A stretch of DNA of 64,000 bases, taken from Nocardioides sp. Arc9.136 (GTDB lineage Bacteria; Actinomycetota; Actinomycetes; Propionibacteriales; Nocardioidaceae). The stretch is from assembly GCF_030506255.1 (NCBI RefSeq), contig NZ_CP113431.1:2668001-2732000 (forward strand), in the 5' to 3' direction. Made by a program: the position numbers and the translations under genes. Below are positions 28,279-37,016 of this stretch, in pieces. Positions within the stretch are counted from its first letter, which is position 1; every line of letters begins with the position of its first letter. The notes below the pieces were generated by a model, which had not been told where the DNA came from, did not search any database, and was given only the letters and a program-made list of their open reading frames with translations.

Positions 28279-28285
28279 GAAGGGC

Positions 28286-29230
28286 GTGACGCAGGCTCCC
28301 GCTCCCGAAGGAAGAAAGCTCCTCCGCCTCGAGGTCCGCAACGCGGAGACCCCGATCGAGCGGAAGCCGGAGTGGATCAAGACCCGGGCCAAGATGGGCC
28401 CGGAGTACAAGCACCTGCAGAGCCTGGTGAAGTCCGAGGGACTCCACACGGTCTGCCAGGAGGCCGGCTGCCCCAACATCTTCGAGTGCTGGGAGGACCG
28501 GGAGGCGACGTTCCTCATCGGCGGCGACCAGTGCACCCGGCGCTGCGACTTCTGCCAGATCGACACCGGCAAGCCGCAGGCGCTGGACCGCGACGAGCCC
28601 CGCCGGGTCGCCGAGTCCGTCCAGACGATGGGCCTGCGCTACGCGACCATCACCGGCGTCGCCCGCGACGACCTCCCCGACGGCGGCGCCTGGCTGTACG
28701 CCGAGACCGTGCGCGCCATCCACGAGCTCAACCCCGACACCGGCGTCGAGAACCTCATCCCCGACTTCAACGGGCGGCCCGAGCTGCTGGCAGAGGTCTT
28801 CGAGTCCCGGCCCGAGGTGCTGGCCCACAACGTGGAGACCGTGCCGCGGATCTTCAAGCGGATCCGGCCCGCGTTCCGCTACGAGCGGTCCCTCGACGTC
28901 ATCACCCAGGCCCGCGACTTCGGCCTGGTCACCAAGTCCAACCTCATCCTCGGCATGGGCGAGACCCGCGAGGAGGTCAGCCAGGCGCTGCGCGACCTGC
29001 ACGCCGCCGGCTGCGAGCTGATCACCGTCACCCAGTACCTCCGGCCCTCGGTGCGCCACCACCCCGTCGAGCGGTGGGTCAAGCCCGAGGAGTTCGTGGA
29101 GCTGGCCGCGGAGGCCGAGGAGATCGGCTTCTCCGGCGTCCTGTCGGGCCCGCTGGTGCGTTCGTCGTACCGCGCCGGGCGCCTGTACCGTCAGGCCATG
29201 GACGCCCGCGCGGGCGTCGCGACCGCCTGA
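28286..29230 (+). CDS. lipA: Lipoyl synthase
   Basis: Radical SAM enzyme that inserts two sulfurs into octanoyl groups. The auxiliary cluster cysteines are in [12 protein letters not shown] and the radical SAM cluster cysteines in CTRRCDFC. The C-terminal RSSY motif, which ligates the auxiliary cluster through its Ser, is present as [10 protein letters not shown]. The length of 314 residues is typical. It works directly after LipB. In Streptomyces lipB and lipA are adjacent; here three genes separate them. Confidence 0.97.
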   Translation: MTQAPAPEGRKLLRLEVRNAETPIERKPEWIKTRAKMGPEYKHLQSLVKSEGLHTVCQEAGCPNIFECWEDREATFLIGGDQCTRRCDFCQIDTGKPQALDRDEPRRVAESVQTMGLRYATITGVARDDLPDGGAWLYAETVRAIHELNPDTGVENLIPDFNGRPELLAEVFESRPEVLAHNVETVPRIFKRIRPAFRYERSLDVITQARDFGLVTKSNLILGMGETREEVSQALRDLHAAGCELITVTQYLRPSVRHHPVERWVKPEEFVELAAEAEEIGFSGVLSGPLVRSSYRAGRLYRQAMDARAGVATA

Positions 29231-29280
29231 CCGGCGGCCTCCTCACCTCGGCACGACAGCAAAGGGCACGAACCTCCTCC

Positions 29281-30030
29281 ATGGCCAAGGACGCTTCGAA
29301 GAACAAGAGCACCGGGGCGACCGCCGTCCCGACGGCGACCGCCGACATGAGCCGTCGGCAGCAGATCGTCGAGACCTACCGGATGACCCGGCGCAACGAC
29401 TCGAAGGTCGGCCTGCTCACCTTCGGCTCGGCGCTGGTCGCCGGCTTCCTCGGCTTCCTCGTGTTCTGGGTGCTGCCGGGCGAGGGCGTCATCGGCTGGA
29501 TCCTGGCCGTGGTCGGCTCGCTGCTCGCGGGCTCGCTGGCGGCGATGATCGTCTTCGGCCGCCGGGCGCAGAACGCGGCGTACCGCCAGATGGAGGGCCA
29601 GCCCGGTGCCGCGGCGGCCGCGCTGCGGATGCTGCGACGCGGCTGGAAGTCCGACCCGGTCATCGCCTTCAACAAGAACCAGGACGTCGTCCACCGCGTG
29701 GTCGGCCCTCCGGGCATCGTGCTGATCGGCGAGGGCACCAGCCCCACCCGGATCAAGCAGCTGCTCGTCAACGAGCACCGCAAGCACGAGCGGGTCGCCT
29801 CCGAGGTCCCGATCCACGAGGTCGTCTGCGGCAACGGCGAGGGCCAGGTCCCGCTGCCGAAGCTGATCCGCCACGTCCAGAAGCTCGGTCGCCAGGTCAA
29901 GCCGGCCGAGATCACCGACGTGCTCTCGCGGCTCAAGGCGCTGGACGCCACCCGCTCCAACATCCCGCTGCCCAAGGGCCCGGTGCCGACCTCGATGAAG
30001 GGCATGCGCGGCAACCTCCGCGGTCGCTGA
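29281..30030 (+). CDS. DUF4191-family membrane protein
   Basis: A 249-residue conserved actinobacterial protein found next to lipA and glnA. A polar N-terminus is followed by two close membrane helices (about 43-65 and 70-92) and a 155-residue cytoplasmic domain. The conserved stretch VHRVVGPPGIVLIGEGTSP and the basic VNEHRKHERVA are typical of the family. The function is unknown. Synteny with lipoate genes suggests, but does not show, a link. It starts 50 bases after lipA and is probably co-transcribed. Confidence 0.9.
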   Translation: MAKDASKNKSTGATAVPTATADMSRRQQIVETYRMTRRNDSKVGLLTFGSALVAGFLGFLVFWVLPGEGVIGWILAVVGSLLAGSLAAMIVFGRRAQNAAYRQMEGQPGAAAAALRMLRRGWKSDPVIAFNKNQDVVHRVVGPPGIVLIGEGTSPTRIKQLLVNEHRKHERVASEVPIHEVVCGNGEGQVPLPKLIRHVQKLGRQVKPAEITDVLSRLKALDATRSNIPLPKGPVPTSMKGMRGNLRGR

Positions 30031-30063
30031 GCACACTCCCCCGGCAGCACGGCACGACACCAC

Positions 30064-30090
30064 CAGCAGCAGCAGCAGCAAGCAGCAGCA
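30064..30090 (+). repeat. Short CAG-rich microsatellite before the terminator
   Basis: CAG triplets are repeated with two AAG/CAA interruptions between the DUF4191 stop and the hairpin. It is non-coding and probably variable in length. Confidence 0.7.
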
Positions 30091-30095
30091 AGCGA

Positions 30096-30127
30096 AGCGC
30101 CCCTCGGCCGGTCGGCCGAGGGGCGCT
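30096..30127. terminator. Bidirectional terminator between DUF4191 and the lipoprotein gene
   Basis: A perfect 15-base stem (AGCGCCCCTCGGCCG and its complement) with a tiny loop lies between two convergent genes. It probably ends both transcripts. Confidence 0.85.
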
Positions 30128-30167
30128 CGTCTTCGTCGGTGCTCGGTCGGTCCTGAGACCGGTGCGG

Positions 30168-31076
30168 TCAGCCCGCGACGCCGCCGCCCGCGCCACCGGG
30201 CATCTTCGGCATGTCGGTGACCTGGTCGGCCGGCGGGGCCTCGATCGTGACGTCGGTGCCCCAGTCGTCGAGGACCATCTCCGTGGTGATCTCCTGGCCA
30301 CCCATCGGGATGTCCATCACCATCCGACCGAACCGGTCCTCCTCGTCGAGCCAGAGGTCGTAGGCGATCGTCTTGGGCATGCCCTTGGTCGCGGCGGGCG
30401 GCAGGTCGGTGCCGAGGGTCTCGAGCGAGGCCTGGAGGTCGACCGTCATCTCGTAGTGGTCCAGGTCGCGACCGTCGACGTCCTCCTCACCGACGTAGGT
30501 GACGGTGTCGATGCTGTCCTCCATGGCCTGCAGGGCCGCGAGGGGGTCGCTCTGCTGGAGGATCTTGTCCAGCCCCATCTCCGCGAGCGGGCCGCTGGCG
30601 TCGGCGGGGTCGAACTTCCAGTACTTGCCCTGGCTCAGCGCGCCGAGGTTCATGTAGGTGATGCCGTCGACGGAGACCACCTTGGTCTCGCCGCCGCCGG
30701 CGGGGTTGTCGTTGGTCATGGCGATCGACGGGGGCTTGGTCGTGTAGTCCACGACACCCTCGCCGCCGAACTCGGTGCCGCCGAAGGACGAGCGCTGGGT
30801 GACGTTGGCGGTCGTGGACGCCTCGACGCCGCCGGCGACGATGTCGACGAACGCCGACGGCTCGACGGTCTGGCCCTCCTCGAGGTCGCCGGTCCCGGCG
30901 TCCTCGGTCTCGGCCGCGTCGGTCTCGGCGTCGGAGGACTCGCTGGTCGAGCTGCTGGCTGCCGGGTCGCTGGCCTCCTCGTCGCCGTCACCGCCGCACG
31001 CGACGAGCGCGGTCGACAGGAGCGGGGCCACCGCGACGGCGGCGAGCAGGCGGCGGGTGCGGAGCGGACGGGTCAC
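30168..31076 (-). CDS. Lipoprotein, LppX/LprAFG-like
   Basis: A 302-residue exported lipoprotein. The signal peptide ends in a lipobox (ALVAC) at about residue 27, then an acidic Ser/Thr/Asp-rich linker of 45 residues. The folded part contains VDYTTKPPSIAMT, VVSVDGITYMNLG and DLDHYEMTVDLQ, a pattern like the LppX/LprG half-barrels that carry lipids in mycobacteria. The resemblance is in pattern only. The GTG has AGAAAGG upstream. It is convergent with DUF4191 across the terminator. Confidence 0.88.
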   Translation of the reverse strand: MTRPLRTRRLLAAVAVAPLLSTALVACGGDGDEEASDPAASSSTSESSDAETDAAETEDAGTGDLEEGQTVEPSAFVDIVAGGVEASTTANVTQRSSFGGTEFGGEGVVDYTTKPPSIAMTNDNPAGGGETKVVSVDGITYMNLGALSQGKYWKFDPADASGPLAEMGLDKILQQSDPLAALQAMEDSIDTVTYVGEEDVDGRDLDHYEMTVDLQASLETLGTDLPPAATKGMPKTIAYDLWLDEEDRFGRMVMDIPMGGQEITTEMVLDDWGTDVTIEAPPADQVTDMPKMPGGAGGGVAG

Positions 31077-31178
31077 GTCGGGCCTTTCTGGTGATCGGGA
31101 AGGTCTCCCCCAGCATGGCCCCGAGCCGTCTGCCCAAACCTGCGCCGGCCCGATGTGACCAGGCCGTGACCCGGCGCC

Positions 31179-31226
31179 GGGGCAGCCGTCAGGGCAGCCG
31201 TCGGGGCAGCCGTCGGGATGGCCGTC
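31179..31226. repeat. Four tandem copies of a 12-base unit
   Basis: Units GGGGCAGCCGTC, AGGGCAGCCGTC, GGGGCAGCCGTC and GGGATGGCCGTC lie head to tail, ending at the RDD stop codon. They fill much of the gap between the RDD and lipoprotein genes. Confidence 0.85.
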
Positions 31227-31644
31227 AGCGGCCGAGCGAGCGGTACACCTGCAGGGTGACGGTGGAGGTCCCGGCGAGCACGTCGTGCAGCCCGCGGCCA
31301 TCGGGCCGGTAGACCAGCGGCGGGATGACCAGGGCGATCGCGACCTGGCGGGCCAGCAGCACCGCGGGGTTCAGCGGCCGCGTGCCGGCGTCGACCCGCA
31401 CCACGCGCAGCCGGGTCGCGAGCTTGCCGAAGCTGCCGCCGGCCAGCCAGGTGAGGAGCGCCGACTCCACGACGTACACGAGCAGGACGTAGGCCGGGGC
31501 CGGGCTGCCGGTCGCCGCGTAGTCGTCGATGCCGATGAAGGCGATGACGACCAGCGTGGAGGCGATCCAGTCCACGACGAGCGCCAGGATGCGCCGCGCC
31601 CAGGAGGCGGTCTCGATGCCTGGTCCGGGGGCTGTGCTCGTCAC
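31225..31644 (-). CDS. RDD-family membrane protein
   Basis: A 139-residue protein with three membrane helices (about 17-38, 50-70 and 92-112). The RDD motif residues are in [16 protein letters not shown] and the second conserved block in [18 protein letters not shown] proteins are thought to be transporters or ion antiporters; the role here is unknown. An RDD gene next to glnA is conserved in actinobacteria. The GTG has TAGGCT 6 bases upstream. Confidence 0.9.
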   Translation of the reverse strand: MTSTAPGPGIETASWARRILALVVDWIASTLVVIAFIGIDDYAATGSPAPAYVLLVYVVESALLTWLAGGSFGKLATRLRVVRVDAGTRPLNPAVLLARQVAIALVIPPLVYRPDGRGLHDVLAGTSTVTLQVYRSLGR

Positions 31645-31650
31645 GACCCG

Positions 31651-31656
31651 AGCCTA
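31651..31656 (-). promoter_or_regulatory. -10-like hexamer of the RDD gene, probable leaderless start
   Basis: TAGGCT on the minus strand ends 6 bases before the GTG. It is identical to the hexamer ahead of thyA. Confidence 0.5.
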
Positions 31657-31702
31657 GGCGGCGGTCGCCGGCCGCCGACGACCGCCCGGAGCCGGGGCAC
31701 CT

Positions 31703-31740
31703 GTTACACGCCGGAAACATTCTGGATATGGTCGAGAAAC
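31703..31740 (+). promoter_or_regulatory. GlnR operator overlapping the glnA core promoter
   Basis: Four pentamers are spaced by exactly six bases: GTTAC, GAAAC, GATAT, GAAAC. This fits the actinobacterial GlnR box (GTnAC-n6-GAAAC repeated). Within it, TTACAC at 31704 and TATGGT at 31727 are 17 bases apart and form a good -35/-10 pair, so the operator covers the promoter. The predicted leader is about 110 bases and ends in AGGAGG before the glnA ATG. Confidence 0.85.
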
Positions 31741-31848
31741 CGCCCCCAGCGAGGGTGGCGGCAGTCGTCCGGAGCAGTGCCGCCCCGGCCGTCACGACCC
31801 AGAGATTTTCGCCGGCTGGCGGCCCACGTCGCAGCCACAGGAGGACGA

Positions 31849-33273
31849 ATGTTCCAGAACAGCGACGAGCTGCTCGCGTACATCAAGGACGAGGGCGTCG
31901 AGATGGTCGACGTCCGCTTCTGCGACCTGCCGGGCATCATGCAGCACTTCACGGTCCCCGTCTCGTCGTTCGACCAGAGCGTCTTCGAGGACGGGCTGAG
32001 CTTCGACGGCTCCTCGATCCGCGGGTTCCAGGCCATCCACGAGTCCGACATGTCGCTGTTCCCGGACCCGACGACGGCCTACATCGACCCGTTCCGGACC
32101 GCGAAGACGCTGGTGGTGAACTTCTTCATCCACGACCCGCTCACCGGCGAGGCGTACTCCCGCGACCCGCGCAACATCGCCCGCAAGGCGATGGCCTACC
32201 TCAGCACCACGGGCATCGGCGACACCGCGTTCTTCGCCCCGGAGGCGGAGTTCTACGTCTTCGACAACGTGCGCTTCGAGACCAAGGCGAACGCCGGCTA
32301 CTACGAGATCAACTCCTCGGCCGGCGCCTGGAACACCGGCGACGCGTTCGAGAACGACAACCGCGGCTACAAGGTCAAGTACAAGGGCGGCTACTTCCCC
32401 GTCGCGCCGACCGACCACTTCGGTGAGCTCCGCGACGAGATGGTCATCGAGATGGAGCGCTCCGGCCTGCAGGTCGAGCGTGCCCACCACGAGGTCGGCA
32501 CCGCCGGCCAGGCCGAGATCAACTACCGCTTCAGCGAGCTGCTGCAGGCCGCCGACGACGTCATGAAGTTCAAGTACATCGTCAAGAACGTCGCCTGGCG
32601 CAACGGCAAGACCGCCACCTTCATGCCGAAGCCGATCTTCGGCGACAACGGCTCGGGCATGCACGTCCACCAGTCGATCTGGAACGACGGCTCGCCGCTG
32701 TTCTACGACGAGACCGGGTACGGCGGCCTCTCGGACATGGCCCGCTACTACATCGGCGGCATCCTCAAGCACGCCCCGTCGCTGCTGGCCTTCACCAACC
32801 CGACGGTGAACTCCTACCACCGCCTGGTGCCCGGCTTCGAGGCCCCGATCTCGCTGGTCTACTCCCAGCGCAACCGCTCGGCCTGCGTCCGGATCCCGAT
32901 CACGGGCTCCAACCCGAAGGCCAAGCGCATCGAGTTCCGCTGCCCCGACCCGTCGGCCAACCCCTACCTCGCCTTCTCGGCGCTGCTGCTGGCCGGCCTC
33001 GACGGCATCAAGAACAAGATCGAGCCCGCCGCCCCGATCGACAAGGACATCTACGAGCTCCCGCCGGACGAGATGGCCGACATCGACCAGGTCCCGACCT
33101 CGCTCAACGCCGTCCTCGACTCCCTCGAGGCCGACCACGAGTTCCTCACGGCCGGCAACGTCTTCACGCCGGACCTGATCGAGACGTGGATCGACTACAA
33201 GCGCGCCAACGAGATCGCGCCCGTCCAGGCCCGTCCTCACCCCCACGAGTTCGAGCTGTACTACGACATCTGA
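31849..33273 (+). CDS. glnA: Type I glutamine synthetase
   Basis: ATP-dependent synthesis of glutamine from glutamate and ammonia, the main assimilation route. The 474-residue length, [23 protein letters not shown], the metal-site [11 protein letters not shown] and [12 protein letters not shown] identify a class I-beta enzyme. [10 protein letters not shown] carries the Tyr that is adenylylated by GlnE. The frame is open well upstream, but AGGAGG before the ATG at 31849 and the conserved N-terminus fix the start. A GlnR box lies about 110 bases upstream. Confidence 0.98.
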   Translation: MFQNSDELLAYIKDEGVEMVDVRFCDLPGIMQHFTVPVSSFDQSVFEDGLSFDGSSIRGFQAIHESDMSLFPDPTTAYIDPFRTAKTLVVNFFIHDPLTGEAYSRDPRNIARKAMAYLSTTGIGDTAFFAPEAEFYVFDNVRFETKANAGYYEINSSAGAWNTGDAFENDNRGYKVKYKGGYFPVAPTDHFGELRDEMVIEMERSGLQVERAHHEVGTAGQAEINYRFSELLQAADDVMKFKYIVKNVAWRNGKTATFMPKPIFGDNGSGMHVHQSIWNDGSPLFYDETGYGGLSDMARYYIGGILKHAPSLLAFTNPTVNSYHRLVPGFEAPISLVYSQRNRSACVRIPITGSNPKAKRIEFRCPDPSANPYLAFSALLLAGLDGIKNKIEPAAPIDKDIYELPPDEMADIDQVPTSLNAVLDSLEADHEFLTAGNVFTPDLIETWIDYKRANEIAPVQARPHPHEFELYYDI

Positions 33274-33309
33274 GGAACGGCGGCGCGAGCCGCCTGACCT
33301 GCACCACGC

Positions 33310-33355
33310 GACGGCCCCGCGGCGGAGTCCTGAGGACTCCCCCTGCGGGGCCGTC
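33310..33355. terminator. Compound terminator hairpin between glnA and the chemoreceptor
   Basis: An outer stem GACGGCCCCGC pairs with 33345-33355 and encloses a second perfect hairpin, GGAGTCC-TGA-GGACTCC. Together they form one long stem. The flanking genes are convergent, so it can serve both. Confidence 0.85.
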
Positions 33356-33422
33356 GTGCTTGGTCGGCGGGGCGGCCACCTCGTCGTCGGCCGAGCCCGC
33401 GGGCGGGCTGACCGCCGCCTGG

Positions 33423-34961
33423 TCAGGCCATCCGGAAGCGCGCGACCTCGCTGTTGAGGTCCGCTGCCATCGCCGCGAGCTCGGAGACCGCGGCCAGGGT
33501 CTGGTTGACGGCCTCGGTGGTGGTCCCGGCCGCGACGGCCACGCCGGAGATGTTGGTGGCGATCTCGCCGGAGCCGCCGGAGGCCTCGGCGACGTTGCGG
33601 GACATCTCGTTGGTGGTGGCGGTCTGCTCCTCGACCGCCGAGGCGATGGTGAGCTGGTGGTCGTTGATCGCGGTGATGATCGTCGCGATCTCGCCGATGG
33701 CGGTCACCGCGCTGCCGGTGTCGGCCTGGATCGCCTCGACCCGGCGGGAGATGTCCTCGGTGGCGCGGGAGGTCTCCTGGGCGAGCTCCTTGACCTCGTT
33801 GGCCACGACGGCGAACCCCTTGCCGGCCTCGCCGGCCCTGGCCGCCTCGATGGTGGCGTTGAGGGCGAGGAGGTTGGTCTGCTCGGCGATCGAGGTGATC
33901 ACCTTGACGACGTCGCCGATCCCCCGGCTCGACGCGCCGAGCTTCGCGACTGTCTCGGTCGTCGACTCGACCGAGGCGACGGCCTGCGAGGCGACGGTGG
34001 CGGCCTGGTCGGCGGAGTGGGCGATCTCCCGGATGGAGGCCCCCATCTGCTCGGCTCCCGCCGCGACGGTGGCGACGTTGCGGGACACCTCCTCGGCGGC
34101 CGCCGAGACCACGCCGGCCTGCACGCTCGTCTCCTCGGCCCCGGCCGCGATCTGCTGGCTCGACGCCGACAGCTCCTCCGAGGAGGCCGCGACGGCGTCG
34201 GCCGAGGCCGACAGCGTCGCGATGATGCTGCTCATGTTCTCCGCCGATCGGTTGAAGGCGACCTGCAGGTCGCCGGTGCAGCCGGTCGCGGTCTCCGGGA
34301 GCCGCGGACGCAGGTCGCCCTCCGCGAACTGCTCGAGCGCGTCGATGGCCGCGCGCAGCGGCCGCACCAGGCTGCGGGTGATCGCCCTCGCCGCGAGCGC
34401 CAGCAGCGCCATGCCGACCAGCGAGGCGACCGCGACGCCGGTCTTCATCGACGCGGTGGCGTCGAGCAGGTGGTCGCCCGCCTCGGCGCTGTCCGCGGCG
34501 CTCGCGTCGACGGCGTCCCCGAGCACGTCGTGCGTCTGCTCGGCGGCGGCCTCGACGCGCCCGTCCGCGGCCGCAGTGCGCCGCCCCTCCCCCGCCGCCG
34601 CGACCTCCGCGGCGTACGTCGTCACCGCCTGCTGCACGCCGTCGACCCGGCGCCGCTCGGCGTCGGTGCCGGCGGCGGCCGCCAGCTCGCGGACCGTGGA
34701 CTCCGCCTCGGCGGCCACGGACGCGGTGCCCGCGGAGGTGCTGGCCAGGTGCGCCGCCCACAGCTCGCTGACGAGGCCGTCCAGGCGGAGGTAGCCGGCC
34801 TCCGCCTCGGCCGAGGCGCGGACCCCGTCACCGTCCGTGTCGACGGTCGTCGCGGCGGTCCAGGCGACCGCGGCCACGACCGAGATCGCCACGAGGGCGA
34901 GCGCCGTCACCACGGCCAGTCGCCGTCCCACGGTCCAGCGGATGGATCGGATGCTCCGCAC
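33423..34961 (-). CDS. Methyl-accepting chemotaxis protein
   Basis: A transmembrane chemoreceptor of about 512 residues. An N-terminal helix (about 12-32) and a second one (about 150-180) flank an extracellular four-helix-like sensor part rich in Ala/Glu. A HAMP linker follows ([26 protein letters not shown]), then the signalling domain with the hairpin tip [36 protein letters not shown]. The GTG at 34961 is chosen because AGGAG lies 11 bases upstream; a GTG at 34973 is also possible. No che or flagellar genes lie in the window. The divergent neighbour is a motility-type sigma factor. Confidence 0.95.
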   Translation of the reverse strand: MRSIRSIRWTVGRRLAVVTALALVAISVVAAVAWTAATTVDTDGDGVRASAEAEAGYLRLDGLVSELWAAHLASTSAGTASVAAEAESTVRELAAAAGTDAERRRVDGVQQAVTTYAAEVAAAGEGRRTAAADGRVEAAAEQTHDVLGDAVDASAADSAEAGDHLLDATASMKTGVAVASLVGMALLALAARAITRSLVRPLRAAIDALEQFAEGDLRPRLPETATGCTGDLQVAFNRSAENMSSIIATLSASADAVAASSEELSASSQQIAAGAEETSVQAGVVSAAAEEVSRNVATVAAGAEQMGASIREIAHSADQAATVASQAVASVESTTETVAKLGASSRGIGDVVKVITSIAEQTNLLALNATIEAARAGEAGKGFAVVANEVKELAQETSRATEDISRRVEAIQADTGSAVTAIGEIATIITAINDHQLTIASAVEEQTATTNEMSRNVAEASGGSGEIATNISGVAVAAGTTTEAVNQTLAAVSELAAMAADLNSEVARFRMA

Positions 34962-35026
34962 GATGGTGTCCACTCCTGTGTCGACGCGCCGGGCACGACG
35001 ACGTGCCCCCGGGCTGGGAGCCGGAC

Positions 35027-35053
35027 ATCGGTCGCACCCGCGACCCACCTGAA
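35027..35053 (-). promoter_or_regulatory. Possible FliA-type promoter of the chemoreceptor gene
   Basis: On the minus strand TTCA (35050-35053) and CCGAT (35027-35031) are separated by 18 bases. This loosely resembles the FliA/WhiG promoter pattern, with a TAAA- or TCA-like -35 and a CCGAT core at -10. The match is partial and the adjacent sigma gene is the main reason to record it. Confidence 0.25.
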
Positions 35054-35198
35054 CGGTCGGCGACCGGTCGTCTAGACGGGCGGGCCGCCGGGGCATGAAA
35101 TCGCCGATCCGGGAGTCCTACTCCGTGGAGATGTTGAAAGTTGGACGTCACTTCGGGGGGACGTTCTGTGGCCGCACCACGCGGAGGAGACAAGAACG

Positions 35199-36071
35199 TT
35201 GACGAGCCATCACGAGGCAGGGCACGACGGACGCGACGGGGACGCACCCGCCGAGGACCTGGTCCGGTGCCACCTGCCCCTGGTGACCCACCTGGTGAAC
35301 GCGACGATGGGGCGGGTCCCGTCCTTCGTCAACCGCGACGACCTCCGGTCCGCCGGGCTCGAGGCGCTCGTGCGCGCCTCCCGGGGGTTCGACCCCACGG
35401 CCGGGGTGCCGTTCGGCGCCTACGCCACCGCCCGGGTCCGCGGAGGCATCCTGGACGAGCTCCGCTCGCTGGACTGGGCGCCCCGCTCGGTGCGGCAGCG
35501 CAGCCGGGAGGTCGAGACCGCCCGGGAGCGGCTGGCCGTCCAGCTGGGTCGGCTGCCGGAGCCGGCGCAGGTCGCCGAGGCGCTCGGCATCGGGGTGCAG
35601 GACCTGGCCCGCCACGAGGGCGACGTCGCCCGCTCGCAGGTCGCCTCCCTGGAGGCGGGCCAGGTGGCGCCCCTGGTCGACCAGGTGCCCGCCACCAGCC
35701 CGTCGCCGGAGGCCAGCGCCGAGACCGGCGAGCGGCTGCGCTACCTCGAGGCGGCGATCGCCGAGCTCCCCGCCCGCCTGCGCCGGGTGGTCGAGGGCTA
35801 CTTCCTCGAGGAGCGGCCGATGGCCGACCTGGCGCGCGAGCTGAGCGTCACCGAGTCCCGGATCTCGCAGATGCGGGCGCAGGCCCTGTCCCTCATCTGC
35901 CACGCGCTGCACCCGGTCCTCACCCCGGAGCGCGTCACCACCGCGGCCGGGCCCGCCGACGGCGTCGCCGCCCGGCGGCGGGACGCGTACGCCGCGAGCG
36001 TGCTCGCCCGCGAGGCGGCCGGCCGGAGCACGGCCGCCCATGGGGCCGCGCACCTGCCGCGCGTCGTCTGA
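35199..36071 (+). CDS. FliA/WhiG-type sigma factor (sigma-28 family)
   Basis: A 290-residue alternative sigma factor. Region 2 is visible in VRCHLPLVTHLVNATMGRV and YATARVRGGILDELRSLDW, the latter typical of FliA/WhiG. Region 3 is in LPEPAQVAEALGIGVQDLA and region 4 in ERPMADLARELSVTESRISQMRAQAL. An extra Ala/Arg-rich C-terminal tail of about 50 residues is unusual. The start is a TTG preceded by GGAGGAG. Its position beside a chemoreceptor suggests motility control, although no flagellar gene is in the window. Confidence 0.93.
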   Translation: MTSHHEAGHDGRDGDAPAEDLVRCHLPLVTHLVNATMGRVPSFVNRDDLRSAGLEALVRASRGFDPTAGVPFGAYATARVRGGILDELRSLDWAPRSVRQRSREVETARERLAVQLGRLPEPAQVAEALGIGVQDLARHEGDVARSQVASLEAGQVAPLVDQVPATSPSPEASAETGERLRYLEAAIAELPARLRRVVEGYFLEERPMADLARELSVTESRISQMRAQALSLICHALHPVLTPERVTTAAGPADGVAARRRDAYAASVLAREAAGRSTAAHGAAHLPRVV

Positions 36072-36077
36072 CCCGGG

Positions 36078-37016
36078 TCAGCCGGAGGCGGGCGCGGTCC
36101 ACACGGGGTCGGTGACGATGTCGCGGACCCGGTCCACGGTGAGTGCGGGCTCGTCGGCGGGGTCGTGCACCGTGTCCGGCCGGTCCGCGCGGGTGCCCTC
36201 GGCGACGTACAGCTCGACGTGCCCGCCGTCGGGCACGGCGACCGTGGCGAGGACGTAGCTCCGGTCGGTGGGGCGGTCCTGCCCGTCCACGACCGTCTGC
36301 TCGAGGCCCTCGGTGACGACACCGACGAGCGTGCCGTCCTCGGACCGGATCTCCTGGCAGGAGACGAGGCCGCTGAGCTGGTCGCAGGGCTCGACCGCCT
36401 GCATCGGCGCGTTGCTGCCCCCGGCGCAGGGCCCTCCCTCCGCCAGCTCCTCCAGGGACGTCCGCCCGCCCGGCACGCCCGGAGGGGGCAGCAGGGTGAG
36501 GCTGGCGAAGTCCGCGTCGCCACCGGCGAGGAGGTCGCCGCTCCACGTGCCGGCCCCGCGGTCGTCCGTCCCGCCGATGCGGACGGCCCCGGGCAGGAGC
36601 GCGGAGAGGTCCGCCTCGACCTGGGTCGAGGACCTGCTCCACCACCCGGTCGCAGCCGCGCCGCACGGCGCGCCGGAAGCGCCGGACGCGCCTGCGCCCG
36701 GCGCCGGTGCGGTGGCGGCCGGGTCGGTCGCCACCGAGGGTGCGGAGGGGTCCTGGTCCCGACCCGTCCAGTCCGTGGCGGCGGTCGGGACGGTGAGCAC
36801 GAGCGTGGTGGCCGCGGCGAGGCCACCAGCGGCACAGGTGAGGCGCCGACGGGTGCGCTGCCGCCGCCCGCGCACCATCGCGAGGTGGGCGACGTCGGGG
36901 GCGCGCAGGCCGCTCACGGCGCGCTCCATCCGCTCGCCGAGGTGGCGGTCGCGTGCGTCGAAGGACTCGGTCCCGTCCGTGCGGTCGTCCATGGGGTCGT
37001 TCGTGGGGTCGTTCAT
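36078..37016 (-). CDS. Membrane protein coupled to an ECF sigma factor, possible anti-sigma factor
   Basis: A 312-residue protein whose ATG overlaps the sigma gene stop (ATGA). Residues 1-60 are cytoplasmic, with ERMERAVSGLRAPDVAHLAMVRGRR. One membrane helix follows at about 61-80, then a 230-residue outer domain with several cysteines and an acidic Asp/Glu character. The layout is that of regulators paired with SigE-type sigma factors. No zinc-binding HxxxCxxC anti-sigma motif is seen, so the role is inferred from layout and coupling only. Confidence 0.75.
   Translation of the reverse strand: MNDPTNDPMDDRTDGTESFDARDRHLGERMERAVSGLRAPDVAHLAMVRGRRQRTRRRLTCAAGGLAAATTLVLTVPTAATDWTGRDQDPSAPSVATDPAATAPAPGAGASGASGAPCGAAATGWWSRSSTQVEADLSALLPGAVRIGGTDDRGAGTWSGDLLAGGDADFASLTLLPPPGVPGGRTSLEELAEGGPCAGGSNAPMQAVEPCDQLSGLVSCQEIRSEDGTLVGVVTEGLEQTVVDGQDRPTDRSYVLATVAVPDGGHVELYVAEGTRADRPDTVHDPADEPALTVDRVRDIVTDPVWTAPASG

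Noticed and set aside
35112..35124. GGAGT-CCT-ACTCC inverted repeat upstream of the FliA-type sigma gene
   Set aside because: The 5-base arms are too short to separate from chance in this sequence, although the position is suggestive.
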